A DNA stretch of 64,000 bases, taken from positions 131,937 to 195,936 of the forward strand of contig CBDAOL010000006.1 of the NCBI GenBank assembly GCA_965198045.1, given 5' to 3'. The notes under the pieces were generated by a model. The model did not search any database. It was given only the letters and a program-made list of their open reading frames with translations, and was not told the origin of the DNA. Of the stretch, positions 54,015 through 62,490 are shown piece by piece. Each line of letters opens with the position of its first letter. Positions within the stretch are counted from its first letter, which is position 1. The stretch comes from CBDDEC01 sp965198045 (GTDB lineage Bacteria; Chloroflexota; Dehalococcoidia; UBA2979). Both the position numbers and the translations under genes were made by a program.

Positions 54015-54838
54015 CAGTCGGCCAACTCTTGCATCGCCTGCTCGTACTGCTCGTCGGAAGGTGGCGCGCCGTGGAACGCCGGGTTGTTCTCCATGAACGA
54101 GACCCCGCGCCCTTTCACCGTGTCGAAGATGACGCACGCCGGTTGACCCTCGATGTCGCGCGCCCAGGTCAGCGCCTCCTCGACCTCCTCGAGGTCGTGG
54201 CCGTCGAGGCCCCGCCGCACAGCCCAACCGAACGCCTCGTACTTCTCATCGAGGGGTTCGCTGACCATGGTCTTGTTCGTGAAGTCGTCGTTCTGGATGC
54301 CGTTGCGGTCGATGACCGCAATCAGGCCGTCGATGTCGTGGTGCGCGGCCGCCATCGCCGCCTCCCAGACCTGGCCCTCGTTCTGCTCGCCGTCGCCCAT
54401 CAAGACGTAGACGCGGTTGTCCAGGTTCTGTAGACGCATCGCCAGGCGAACGCCGAGGCCAAACGAGAGGCCCATCCCCAGCGAGCCTGCGGAGTTCTCG
54501 ACGCCGGGCGGGGTGCCCAGGACGGAGTGCCCCTGCAGGCGCGAGCCGGCGCGCCGGAACGTGCTGAGCTCTTCGACGGGAAGGTAGCCCTGTTCGGCCA
54601 AGATCGCGTACTGACCGGGGGTGCAGTGCCCTTTGCTCATGATGAAGCGGTCGCGCTCGGGCCAGTCGGGACGCTCGGGGTCGTGCTTGAGGATGCGGCC
54701 GTACAGCACCGCGAGAATGTCCGTCGAGGACATCGAGCCGCCGATGTGGCCCGACTTCGCCTCGTAGACCATGGTGACGATATGACGACGCATGCGACGC
54801 GTCAGCGCCAGGAGGTCAGTCTCCACGTCAGTGACCAT
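54014..54838 (-). CDS. Transketolase, N-terminal subunit
   Basis: A 274-residue partner holding the TPP pyrophosphate-binding domain. Motifs: EAKSGHIGGSMSSTDILAVL (in part), SKGHCTPGQYAIL, and the GDG...N TPP motif in LMGDGEQNEGQVWEAA followed by VIDRNGIQ. With the next gene it makes one transketolase. A TAGACC-N18-TATACT promoter lies about 50 bp upstream. Start ATG at 54838 has a GGGTCA purine stretch only. Confidence 0.93.
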   Translation of the reverse strand: MVTDVETDLLALTRRMRRHIVTMVYEAKSGHIGGSMSSTDILAVLYGRILKHDPERPDWPERDRFIMSKGHCTPGQYAILAEQGYLPVEELSTFRRAGSRLQGHSVLGTPPGVENSAGSLGMGLSFGLGVRLAMRLQNLDNRVYVLMGDGEQNEGQVWEAAMAAAHHDIDGLIAVIDRNGIQNDDFTNKTMVSEPLDEKYEAFGWAVRRGLDGHDLEEVEEALTWARDIEGQPACVIFDTVKGRGVSFMENNPAFHGAPPSDEQYEQAMQELAD

Positions 54839-54884
54839 CGATTGACCCGCCCTGCACTCGGCTCCCGCCAGGGCCGATGGCGCG

Positions 54885-54914
54885 AGTATAGAGACGGCGC
54901 GGCCGTTCGGTCTA
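54885..54914 (-). promoter_or_regulatory. Putative promoter of the transketolase operon
   Basis: Minus strand TAGACC (54909-54914), 18-bp spacer, TATACT (54885-54890). Four of six -35 bases match. It would start a message about 40 nt before the ATG at 54838. Confidence 0.45.
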
Positions 54915-54979
54915 ATCAGCCCCTCTTGAGCGCCGCAGTGATCCGCACCTGCCGGCCCGCGATGACCCTCGACGTGTGG

Positions 54980-55231
54980 TCAGGCGCAGGAGGAGTGCCC
55001 GCAGATCGGGCAGAGTCGGCAGCCCTCGCCGAAGACCAGTGGACCGCCGCAGTCGGGGCAGCGCGGACCGAACTGTCGCGCCCGCCGTAGCCGACCGGTC
55101 GGTCGCCCGCCGCTCACCGGTGCTGCAGCGGCCGGCGAGGCAGCGACGGGCGGGGAGATCGAGGTGAACGCGACCGTCGTCTCAGTTCGCTCCAGCAGTT
55201 CCGTCGTCGTCACGAGAACGCTCCCCGCCAT
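54980..55231 (-). CDS. Small zinc-ribbon protein like the C-terminus of class II ribonucleotide reductase
   Basis: An 83-residue protein. The first 55 residues are Thr/Ser/Ala/Pro-rich and basic. The C-terminal 27 are a double CxxC ribbon: CPDCGGPLVFGEGCRLCPICGHSSC. This closely resembles the tail of B12-dependent (class II) ribonucleotide reductases, where such cysteines help re-reduce the active site. Here it stands alone, so it may be a detached tail or a small redox/zinc protein. ATG with GAGGGATCGAGG upstream. Two LexA-type boxes lie 50-95 bp upstream, which fits damage induction. Confidence 0.7.
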   Translation of the reverse strand: MAGSVLVTTTELLERTETTVAFTSISPPVAASPAAAAPVSGGRPTGRLRRARQFGPRCPDCGGPLVFGEGCRLCPICGHSSCA

Positions 55232-55279
55232 GGCCTCGATCCCTCGCCCACACGCGTTGGCGACCGTTCGAGGTCGGAC

Positions 55280-55293
55280 CAGAACACGTGTTC
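55280..55293. promoter_or_regulatory. LexA-type SOS box 1
   Basis: AGAACACGTGTTCT, a perfect 14-bp palindrome containing GAACnnnnGTTC, the Gram-positive LexA core. It lies 49 bp upstream of the zinc-ribbon start, between divergent genes. Confidence 0.65.
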
Positions 55294-55312
55294 TATCGCC
55301 GCTGGCGCATAG

Positions 55313-55326
55313 TAGAACAGGCGTTC
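55313..55326. promoter_or_regulatory. LexA-type SOS box 2
   Basis: AGAACAGGCGTTCT, again GAACnnnnGTTC with flanking A and T, 33 bp from box 1 (three helical turns). It lies 100 bp before the TTG of the small membrane protein gene. Two boxes in phase suggest cooperative repression. Confidence 0.6.
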
Positions 55327-55425
55327 TGATCTGTCAAACGCCTCCCCCACCCGCGCGGAAGACCCAGCGCCGCTACGATCTTCACGCAGCGCTGACTCAC
55401 AAGTCGGCCGGCACGGAGGTCTTCG

Positions 55426-55605
55426 TTGGGCTCGTTGATCCGCCTCTTCCTCATCGCGACGGTGCTCGTAGTGGCGTACTTCGTGGTGTTCCGTCCGAGG
55501 CAGCTGCGGCAGCTCGGCAAGCAGCTGCGCACCGTTGGCTACGCCTACGTCGCGGCGATCCTGATCAGCGCCGTGCTCCACCTCGCCTTCGGCTGGGGCG
55601 ACTAG
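55426..55605 (+). CDS. 59-residue two-helix membrane protein
   Basis: A short gene with TTG start five bases after GGAGGT. The product has two membrane helices: SLIRLFLIATVLVVAYFVVF (about 3-22) and GYAYVAAILISAVLHLAFGW (about 38-57), joined by a basic loop RPRQLRQLGKQLR. I do not recognise it. The stop TAG overlaps the GTG of glycerate kinase (TAGTG). With the LexA boxes upstream it could be a damage-inducible membrane peptide, but that is inference; it may simply be a conserved membrane protein. Confidence 0.6.
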   Translation: MGSLIRLFLIATVLVVAYFVVFRPRQLRQLGKQLRTVGYAYVAAILISAVLHLAFGWGD

Positions 55606-56759
55606 TGACCGTCGGACCCCCCTCGCGCGCGGGGGTCCGCCGCGTGCTCGTCTGCCCACAGGAGTTCAAGGGTTCGCTCACGGCGGCCGAGGCCGCCTCG
55701 GCGCTGGCGCGTGGCGTCCGGCTCGCGCTGCCCGACGCTGAGGTGATCGATCTGCCGATGGCCGACGGCGGGCCGGGCACCGTGACGATCGTCGGTGGCG
55801 CGACAGGCGCCGAGCTTCGGAGCGTCGAGGTCCCCGGCCCGCTGGGCGCGGCGGTCGCTGCGACCTATGCCTTCGAACCCGCTTCGCTAGTGGCGACGAT
55901 CGAGGCCTCGGCGGCGGCGGGGTTGCTCCTCGTCGCCCCTGAGGACCGCCAACCGCTGCGCGCACACACGCGAGGCGTGGGCGAGCTGATCGCCGCCGCG
56001 CTTGCCGATGGCGCGCGCGAGGTCATCCTCGGCGTCGGCGGCACGGGAACGAACGATGGCGGCGCCGGGGCGGCGCAGGCCCTCGGCCTGCGCTTGCTCG
56101 ACGCCAACGGAGACGAGTTACCGCCGGGCCCGCTGCACCTGATCCGCCTGGACCGCATCGAGAGCGGCGACGCGCCCAGCGGCCTCGCCGACGCGCCGGT
56201 GCGCATCGCCGTCGACGTGACGAACCCGCTGCTCGGCGACGAAGGCGCGACCGCGGTCTACGGTCCGCAAAAGGGCGTCACCGACTGGCAGGCCCCGGCC
56301 CTCGAGGCGTCGCTGGCTCACTTCGCCGCAATCGTCGCGCGCGACCTCGGCATCGACGTGCGCAAGTTCGACGGCGCGGGCGCAGGCGGCGGTCTCCCGG
56401 CGGGTGTGCTCGCCGCGGCGCGCGCCGCCGGCGGTGGCTGTGACATCGAGTCGGGCGCTGCACTCGTCGCCGAGCGCGTCGGTCTACAGGCCGCCATCGA
56501 AGCCGCCGACCTCGTCCTCACCGGCGAGGGGTCCCTCGACGCCCAGAGCGCCTACGGCAAATCGACGGCCTATGTGGCCTCGCTGGCTGCGGCTGCCGGC
56601 AAGCGCTGCCTGATCGTCGCCGGCGTCGTCGAGGGCGTCCCAGCGAACATCGACGCCGCGCTCGCCCTCACGGACCTCTCGCACGATCTCGACGACTCGC
56701 ACGCGCGCGCGGCGGAGCTGGCCACGGAGGCGGCGGAGCGGTTGGTCGGCGGCACGTAG
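55605..56759 (+). CDS. Glycerate 2-kinase (GlxK/GarK family)
   Basis: A 384-residue glycerate kinase of the GarK/GlxK family that phosphorylates D-glycerate, usually to 2-phosphoglycerate. Key parts: VCPQEFKGSLTAAEAASALA, LPMADGGPGTV (family ADGGEGT variant), LGVGGTGTNDGGAGAAQALG, VDVTNPLLGDEGA and VLTGEGSLDAQSAYGKS. Pro replaces Glu in the ADGGxGT motif, which is worth noting as that residue lies near substrate. GTG start overlaps the previous stop. A hairpin terminator follows 11 bp after the gene. Confidence 0.92.
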   Translation: MTVGPPSRAGVRRVLVCPQEFKGSLTAAEAASALARGVRLALPDAEVIDLPMADGGPGTVTIVGGATGAELRSVEVPGPLGAAVAATYAFEPASLVATIEASAAAGLLLVAPEDRQPLRAHTRGVGELIAAALADGAREVILGVGGTGTNDGGAGAAQALGLRLLDANGDELPPGPLHLIRLDRIESGDAPSGLADAPVRIAVDVTNPLLGDEGATAVYGPQKGVTDWQAPALEASLAHFAAIVARDLGIDVRKFDGAGAGGGLPAGVLAAARAAGGGCDIESGAALVAERVGLQAAIEAADLVLTGEGSLDAQSAYGKSTAYVASLAAAAGKRCLIVAGVVEGVPANIDAALALTDLSHDLDDSHARAAELATEAAERLVGGT

Positions 56760-56770
56760 CGCCAACGCAA

Positions 56771-56794
56771 CAGCCCCGCCTCGCGGCGGGGCTG
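56771..56794. terminator. Hairpin terminator between convergent genes
   Basis: Perfect 10-bp stem CAGCCCCGCC / GGCGGGGCTG with a TCGC loop between glycerate kinase and the ferritin-like gene. No T-run. Confidence 0.6.
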
Positions 56795-56819
56795 AGCTGT
56801 GCTCGAAGCGTCGAGGTGG

Positions 56820-57869
56820 CTAGGCGTTGATGTACTGCGCGAGGGCCTCGTTGGCGCGGCCATCCTCGAAGCGGTCGCCGAAGCCAGCGACGCGGACGCG
56901 TTGCACGTACTCCTTGACCTGCCGCTGGCGCACCGCCATCAGCATCGCGTCGCCCTCGTTGATCGAGGAGGCGTCGGCCCCGCCGCCGAGCAGGATCGCG
57001 ATCGCCGAGTTCGAGGTAGTGCCGCGCACCGCCGGGTTCTGCTCCGCCGCGGCGGTCAACCCCAGCTCGATCTCATCGAGGTACGTGTGAATCTCCTCGG
57101 CGCGCTCCGGGTCGGCCTGCGCGAGGTACTGCAGGTGCATGACGCCGAAGGCGACGTGGCGCGACTCGTCCGAGGCGGCCAGGCGGTAGATCGCCTTCTC
57201 GGCGTCGTTGTACGCCATCAGCTCGCCCATGCGGAACAGCGACAGCACCGAGCCTTCGCCGGAGATATGCAGCCGGGCCGACATCTCGGTGAAGTCGCGG
57301 GCCGAGTCGATGATGCCGCCGCCGCCGCGAGGCGTACTCACGCCACCCAGCAGCCCGCCGCCATTGGCGAAGGCGCGCTTGCGGAAGACATCCATGTGGC
57401 GCGCCTCGTCCATGATCTGCGTGATCAGGTACATGCGTGGCTCGTAGTAGTCGGGTGAGATCTCGGAGATCCACTTGCCCGGCACGTCACCGGCGACGAA
57501 CTCGACCTCCGTCAGGAAGGTGGCGAGTTGGCACTGGGCGCGCTCGATCTCGTCGGGCAGCTCCTCGAGGGTCTCCCAGGGCACGTCGGCCGCCGAGGAC
57601 CACTGGCGCTGGACGGCCTCTTCGTAGAGCTGGGAACTGTTCTTCAGCCAGATGTCGGACTTGGTGCGGACCGAGTAGTTGCCCACACGCGGCGCCGCCG
57701 GGCGCTCGATCGCGCCTCGAGGGCGGCCCGTCAGGTTGTTCGTCCAGTCGGGCGTCTGCGCGAACGGGCCACGGTCGACGTCCTGCAGCAGCAGTCCACC
57801 CGCCTCCTCGTGCGCCTCGAGGGCGTCGCCGAAGGTCTCGCGCTTCTGCATCCAGTCGAGCTGGTAGCC
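56820..57869 (-). pseudogene. Ferritin-like diiron protein, 3' part, cut off by an IS element
   Basis: The larger piece (about 348 codons) of a gene split by an IS1182-type element. It encodes a ferritin-like/R2-like helical protein with two iron motifs, IMDEARHMDVF and ASDESRHVAFG, plus upstream glutamates in TFLTEVEFVAGD. Homologues are often called ferritin-like domain or diiron oxygenase proteins. The piece begins with the AGCC target duplicate and in frame at YQLDWMQKRETFG. Without its start it may be silent, although read-through from the element is possible. Joined with 59441-59552 the protein is 385 residues. Confidence 0.88.
57866..57869. repeat. Target-site duplication AGCC, left copy
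   Basis: Copy of AGCC directly next to the left inverted repeat; matched by 59441-59444 at the right end. Confidence 0.85.
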
Positions 57870-57881
57870 GAGGCTGTCGCA
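57870..57881 (+). repeat. IS left terminal inverted repeat
   Basis: GAGGCTGTCGCA; perfect 12-bp match to the complement of the right end. Beyond 12 bp the ends differ. Confidence 0.9.
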
Positions 57882-57971
57882 TGGAGTGGCGTGGGCGGAG
57901 CGCCACGAGGGCCAAGAGGTCAGCCGGTCGGTTGTCGGGGCGGAGTAGCCGCCTCTCACAGGGCAGCGGCG

Positions 57972-59354
57972 CTACGCGGCCGCCACGGCGGCAGACCAGC
58001 CTCTTTGCCGGGGGTTGCCGTTCGCTGGCCAGGAGGACGGCCGCGCCCGGCGATAGAGCTTCTTGAGGTTGTGGGTGGCGGCGATCAGCTTCCATTCGCT
58101 GGCGCACGAGGCGATCCCGCGCCGTATGAACCGGCGGATGCCGCGGTTCTCCTTGACGTCGCCGAAGACGGGTTCGATCATCCAGCGCCGCTGCTCGTAG
58201 AGACGCCGGCCACGCTGCGTCGCCAGCTTGCGATCCATCCGTTCACGGACGGAGAGCCCGGCAGGGATGCGCCCGCGCGGCGGTGCCGCGCCGACGCGCC
58301 GGTTGCGGTCGCTGCGGGTCGCGAGCAGCAGCTCCGGACCTGCGCTCCCCGCCTGCCGCACGTTCGCCTCGGAGTAGTAGCCGGCATCAGCCAGCAGCAC
58401 GCGCGCCGGCCCGCAGTGTGCGGCCTGCAGGTTGCGGTGCATCACCTCGATCATCGGTTGCAGCTCGTGCATGTCGGTCGCCTGTCGGCTCTCCTCGGCC
58501 GCGACGATGATCTGGTCGCGGGTCGTCACCGCCTGCACGTTGTAGCCTTGGAAGTAGCCGTGATAGTCGCGCACCACGCGGCTGTCCGGGTCGGTGACGT
58601 TCACCTTCGCACCCTGCTCGGGCTGCGGCGGCTTCGGGCGGCGCCCGCGCCGGTCCTTCTCCGCGCGGCTCCTGAGGCGTTGCTCGTAGTCCTCCTGCCG
58701 CTCCCGCTCTCGGGCCGCCAGTCGCTCCCGCGCCTCGTGCAACCGCTGCAGGCGCTCCTCGCGGTCCCTGAATCCCGGAGCCAACTCGTCGCCCCGCGCG
58801 TCGCCGAAGCGCGCGTTCTCCTCGGCGTCCACCCGCTCCGCTTCGTCGAGGATGCGCCGCGCCTCGGCCTCCAGGTCCGCATCCGTGCGGTTGCGCTCAC
58901 GGCTGGCGTTGGCGTGCAGCTTGGTCCCGTCGAGCGCGACCACCCCGACCCGCACCAGACCAGCCTCGGCGCACAGCCTGAGCACCTCGGCGAACAGTCC
59001 CGAGAGCGCCTCCTCGTGCTGCTGGCGGAAACGGCAGATCGTCGCGTGGTCGGGGTGCTGGTTCGCGGTCAGCACCCGGAGGGCGATGTCCTCCCGGCAG
59101 CGCCGTTCGATCTGGCGGCTCGAGCGCTCGCCCTCGCAGTAGGCGTAGAGCACGAGCGCGACCATCATCGACGGCTCGTACGCCTTCCGCCCCCAACCGT
59201 CCTCGCGGTAGCGCTCGTAGAACGCGGTGAGGTCCAACTGGCTGACCGCATCGAGCACGAACCACGCGAGGTGGTCCCCGGGCAGCCAGTCGCGGAGGCT
59301 GGCGGGCATCAGGTATTGCTGGTCACGGTCGCACGGCAAGAAACGCTGGGTCAC
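57972..59354 (-). CDS. IS1182 family transposase
   Basis: A 460-residue DDE transposase. The N-terminal DUF772-type domain has LPGDHLAWFVLDAVSQLD, YAYCEGERSSRQIERRC and HPDHATICRFRQQHEEAL. Catalytic residues are the Asp in VVALDGTKLHANAS, the Asp in VLLADAGYYSEANV and the Glu in RRWMIEPVFGDVKENRG. A long Arg/Glu coiled insertion lies between the first two, usual for IS1182. GTG start with GAGGTG upstream. The frame is intact and full length, so the element may be active. It lies in the same direction as the gene it interrupts. Confidence 0.95.
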   Translation of the reverse strand: MTQRFLPCDRDQQYLMPASLRDWLPGDHLAWFVLDAVSQLDLTAFYERYREDGWGRKAYEPSMMVALVLYAYCEGERSSRQIERRCREDIALRVLTANQHPDHATICRFRQQHEEALSGLFAEVLRLCAEAGLVRVGVVALDGTKLHANASRERNRTDADLEAEARRILDEAERVDAEENARFGDARGDELAPGFRDREERLQRLHEARERLAARERERQEDYEQRLRSRAEKDRRGRRPKPPQPEQGAKVNVTDPDSRVVRDYHGYFQGYNVQAVTTRDQIIVAAEESRQATDMHELQPMIEVMHRNLQAAHCGPARVLLADAGYYSEANVRQAGSAGPELLLATRSDRNRRVGAAPPRGRIPAGLSVRERMDRKLATQRGRRLYEQRRWMIEPVFGDVKENRGIRRFIRRGIASCASEWKLIAATHNLKKLYRRARPSSWPANGNPRQRGWSAAVAAA

Positions 59355-59428
59355 GGCGGCACCTCGGAATCACTCCGCCCCCGCCGCCATGCTCATCGTA
59401 TAGCGATGTCCCCCTCTTCGTGGGTTTG

Positions 59429-59440
59429 TGCGACAGCCTC
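59429..59440 (-). repeat. IS right terminal inverted repeat
   Basis: TGCGACAGCCTC on the plus strand, complement of the left repeat, followed by the right AGCC duplicate. Confidence 0.9.
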
Positions 59441-59552
59441 AGCCATGCTCGCGCCCGTACTCGAGCAGCGCGTCGAAGGCGCCCGCCGCCAGCTCGGCGA
59501 CGTCGACGGCCTCGGCGGAATGCTCCTGGTCGGGACGGGTCTCGATGGCCAT
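59441..59552 (-). pseudogene. Ferritin-like diiron protein, 5' part
   Basis: The start of the gene interrupted by the IS element. ATG with AAGGACC eight bases upstream, then 37 codons (MAIETRPDQEHSAEAV ... FDALLEYGREHG) before the element. Here the frame ends in the IS at once. A TACCAT -10-like hexamer lies about 80 bp upstream, and the leader to 59733 (181 bp) holds no other gene. Promoter and start of the original gene remain intact on this side. Confidence 0.88.
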
Positions 59553-59733
59553 GCGGTGGTCCTTGTCTGTCAGGCGACGCCTGCACAGGGGCGCGCGCGA
59601 GCGCGAGGGTAGCGCCTCGAACCTGGGGCGATGGTACAACATGCGCCCTCGCGGATCCTCGCATGCGCGCCCTAAGACCCCGACGCGCTAGGCTCCGCGA
59701 GCAGCACTTCGAGGCGACGGCGAGGAGCCAGCC

Positions 59734-60897
59734 ATGGATTTCGACCTCAACGATGAACACGAGCTGATCCGTCAGACGTCGCGACGCCTCGCGCAGGACG
59801 TGATCGCCCCTCGCGCCGCCGAGGTCGATGCCACCTCCGAGTACCCGGACGACTACTTCGAGGCGTTCAAGGCCGCCGACCTCCTCGGCATCACGCTGCC
59901 GACCGAGGTCGGTGGCGCGGACGCGGGCACGATGGCGCTGACGCTCGCCGTCGAGGAGGTGGCGAAGTACGACTGCTCCGCCGGGCTGATGCTGCTGCTG
60001 TCCAGCCTCTCGACCCACACGGTGAAGTTCTTCGGCACCGACGAGCAGAAGCAGTCCTACATCGGCCCGGTCGCCCGCGGCGAGAAGAAAGCGGCGTTCT
60101 GCCTGACCGAGCCGGACGCAGGCTCGGACGTCGCCAACCTGAAGACACGGGCCATTCGCGATGGCGACGAGTACGTGATCAGCGGGCAGAAGTGCTACAT
60201 CTCCGGCGGCCCGATCGCCGACCAGGTGGTCGTCTTCGCCAAGACCGAGCCCGACAACGTGCGCAGCCTCAACGCCTTCCTCGTCGACACCTCGATGCCG
60301 GGGTTCGAGGTGACGTCCATCGACCGCAAGATGGGCGTGCGTGGCGTGCCGACGGGTGTCCTGACATTCGACGAGGTGCGCGTACCGGCCGACCACATCG
60401 TCGGCGGCGAGGAGGGCCTCGGCATGCGCGGCCCGCTGGCGACGTTGAACTCCCTCCGGCCGGTCGTCGGCGCCCGCGGCGTGGGCCTCGCCGAGGGGGC
60501 GATGACCTACGCGCTCGACTTCGCGCGCGAGCGACGGGCGTTCGGCGGTCCGCTCACCGACCTACAGGCGATCCAGATGAAGTTTGCCGACATGGCGATC
60601 GACATCGAGGCGGCGCGACTGCTCGTCTACCAGGGCTCCTGGCTCGTCGACCAGGGCCGCTACGGTCCCGGCGAGAGCCACATGCTGTCGGTGGCGAAGG
60701 CCTTTGCGACCGAGGCGGCCAACCGCGTGGCGTCCGAGGCGCTGCAGATCCTCGGTGGGCAGGGCTACATGATGGACCACCCGCTGGAGCGCCATTACCG
60801 CGACGCCCGCCAGCTGATGATCGTCGAGGGCACCTCGGAGATTCAGCGCGTGGTGATCGCCCGCGCGCTCCTCGATCGCAACCTCGTCTACCCCTAG
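59734..60897 (+). CDS. Acyl-CoA dehydrogenase
   Basis: A 387-residue FAD enzyme that introduces the alpha-beta double bond in acyl-CoA. Typical parts: KAAFCLTEPDAGSDVANLKT (in part, FAD site), YVISGQKCYISGG, DRKMGVRGVPTGVLTFDEVRVP, FGGPLTDLQAIQMKFADM and the catalytic base Glu in MIVEGTSEIQRVVI. Short/branched-chain or glutaryl/isovaleryl types cannot be told apart here. ATG with GGCGAGGAGCC upstream. It overlaps the convergent lipoprotein gene by four bases at a CTAG. Confidence 0.95.
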   Translation: MDFDLNDEHELIRQTSRRLAQDVIAPRAAEVDATSEYPDDYFEAFKAADLLGITLPTEVGGADAGTMALTLAVEEVAKYDCSAGLMLLLSSLSTHTVKFFGTDEQKQSYIGPVARGEKKAAFCLTEPDAGSDVANLKTRAIRDGDEYVISGQKCYISGGPIADQVVVFAKTEPDNVRSLNAFLVDTSMPGFEVTSIDRKMGVRGVPTGVLTFDEVRVPADHIVGGEEGLGMRGPLATLNSLRPVVGARGVGLAEGAMTYALDFARERRAFGGPLTDLQAIQMKFADMAIDIEAARLLVYQGSWLVDQGRYGPGESHMLSVAKAFATEAANRVASEALQILGGQGYMMDHPLERHYRDARQLMIVEGTSEIQRVVIARALLDRNLVYP

Positions 60898-62387
60898 TCG
60901 GCGGAGTCCTCCGGCGTCGGCCTCGCGGTCGGCGTGGCCCCCGCCGTGACCGCCAGCAGTTCGGCGTTGGTGCGCGCGCCCTCGGCGAGCCGCTCAGCCT
61001 CGTCGGCGGCGGCCTGGGCCGCGAGGAAGGCGTCGAAGGCCGCACCCTGGCTGGCGCCGCTGTTCTGCGAGAGCAGCTCCGCCTCGTCGGCAGCGGCGCG
61101 AGAGCGGGCGGCCGCCCCTTCCGCGCGAGCGGCCGCCTCGGCCGCCACCTCGGCGACGCTGGTCGAGTCGGCCTCCTGCGCGGCCGCGGACGCCTCCGCC
61201 AGTGCGCGTTCAGCGTCGCCCTGCAGCACGAGCGCCCACGCCGCCCGCGGGTCGATCGGCCGGCGCGAGGCTTCCACCCAGACGTTCCATGCCTCCTTCG
61301 GCACGAGGTTCCTGTCGCGCAGACCGATGCTGGCGATCAGGTCCTGGGGCGGCAGCGTGGCGAACGCCAGGTCGTCGACGACGAACCAGATGAGCACCTC
61401 CGAACGCATGCGGTCGACCTCGACGAGCAACCGTTCGAGGAACCGGCGCTGCTCCGGCGGGGTCGAGCCGTTCAGGCCGTCGCGGCCCGGCGTCGAGGCG
61501 TAGCCAACCGCCAGCCAGATCACCGGCAGCCCGCTGTGGTCGCGGATCTGGTCGTAGTAGCGCGGCGGCACCTTGCGCGCGACCGAGAAGGCGAACGAGG
61601 GGAAAGTCGTGATCGGCAGCGTGTCGAGTCGCCCGTCGAAGTGCTCGAGCAGGTCCCAGCGAGGTGGGTGGGAGAGCTGCCAGGGGATCACGCCGAGGAG
61701 CTCCTCGTACTGGAACGAGACTGAGACGGCGACGTCCGGGGCGACCTCGCGCAGTTCGTCGTAGACATCCGCGTAGACCTCGACGAACGCCTCGTACGCG
61801 GCGGAATCGACCTCGAACGTCGAGTTCACCTCGTTGGCCAGCACCAGGTGCGCCGGCTCGACGTTGCGGGCGAGGAACAGCGCCTCGGCGCGGAAGGCGG
61901 CGGCGATGTCGTCATCGCTGAAGGTGGCGTCCGCCATGCCCTCCGGCGGCGCGTGGAGCGAGCCGCGATCGGCGAGGTCGAACGGATCGAGGACGACCAC
62001 GAGATCCAGCCCCCGTTCTTGCGCCGCGTCGCGGTCGGCGAGGATCTGGTCGCGGTAGCCGTCGGAGACGGCCGCGCCCGGCAGGAACTCCTCCCACGCT
62101 GGCACACGCTGGAGCAGGAGCGTCTCGCCGAACGCGGCGGTCAGGTCGAACGTTTCGAGGTAGGCCTCGTCGGTCAGCTCGCGAGGTGTGGCGGAGAAGC
62201 CCATCTGGAAGCCGCGGGGCGGACCCTCGACGACTCGTGCGGCGATGGCCGACTGGCCGGGCGAGGCCTCCTCGCCGCGACAGGCGACGAGCAGAGCGGC
62301 CGCGAGCACCGCCAGCAGCAGCGCCGCGCCGAGGCGGCGGGCGCGACGATCCGAGGCGGCCGGTGCGTGGTGCTGACGTCGGGGCAT
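60894..62387 (-). CDS. Lipoprotein with TIM-barrel glycosidase-like domain
   Basis: A 497-residue lipoprotein: basic start, hydrophobic core LGAALLLAVLAAALLVAC with a lipobox LVAC near residue 36, then a domain (about 50-370) with strand patterns of a glycoside-hydrolase barrel (LDLVVVLDPFD, AHLVLANEVNSTFEVDS, VAVSVSFQYEELLG, LPVIWLAVGYAS, VLIWFVVDDLAF). The NE pair in ANEVNS resembles the acid/base position of clan A glycosidases; a nucleophile is not clear. The last 110 residues are an Ala/Glu-rich coiled coil. ATG chosen to place the lipobox correctly. Function unknown. Confidence 0.7.
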   Translation of the reverse strand: MPRRQHHAPAASDRRARRLGAALLLAVLAAALLVACRGEEASPGQSAIAARVVEGPPRGFQMGFSATPRELTDEAYLETFDLTAAFGETLLLQRVPAWEEFLPGAAVSDGYRDQILADRDAAQERGLDLVVVLDPFDLADRGSLHAPPEGMADATFSDDDIAAAFRAEALFLARNVEPAHLVLANEVNSTFEVDSAAYEAFVEVYADVYDELREVAPDVAVSVSFQYEELLGVIPWQLSHPPRWDLLEHFDGRLDTLPITTFPSFAFSVARKVPPRYYDQIRDHSGLPVIWLAVGYASTPGRDGLNGSTPPEQRRFLERLLVEVDRMRSEVLIWFVVDDLAFATLPPQDLIASIGLRDRNLVPKEAWNVWVEASRRPIDPRAAWALVLQGDAERALAEASAAAQEADSTSVAEVAAEAAARAEGAAARSRAAADEAELLSQNSGASQGAAFDAFLAAQAAADEAERLAEGARTNAELLAVTAGATPTARPTPEDSAD

Positions 62388-62490
62388 CGATCGATTGTGC
62401 TGATGCCACGTCGTCAGGGTCAACGCACGGGGTCCCCGGTCGTCGAGCCGCTCGACCGGCCGGTTCGCGTGGCCGGAGTATCCTCTGCTT

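Larger units (their letters stand above)
57870..59440 (-). mobile_element. IS1182-type insertion sequence, 1571 bp
   Basis: A complete element: 12-bp terminal inverted repeats GAGGCTGTCGCA (57870-57881 and complement at 59429-59440) enclose one transposase gene. It is flanked by a 4-bp target duplication AGCC (57866-57869, 59441-59444). It interrupts a ferritin-like diiron gene; cutting it out and keeping one AGCC restores the frame exactly. The intact ends and reading frames show recent insertion. Confidence 0.93.
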
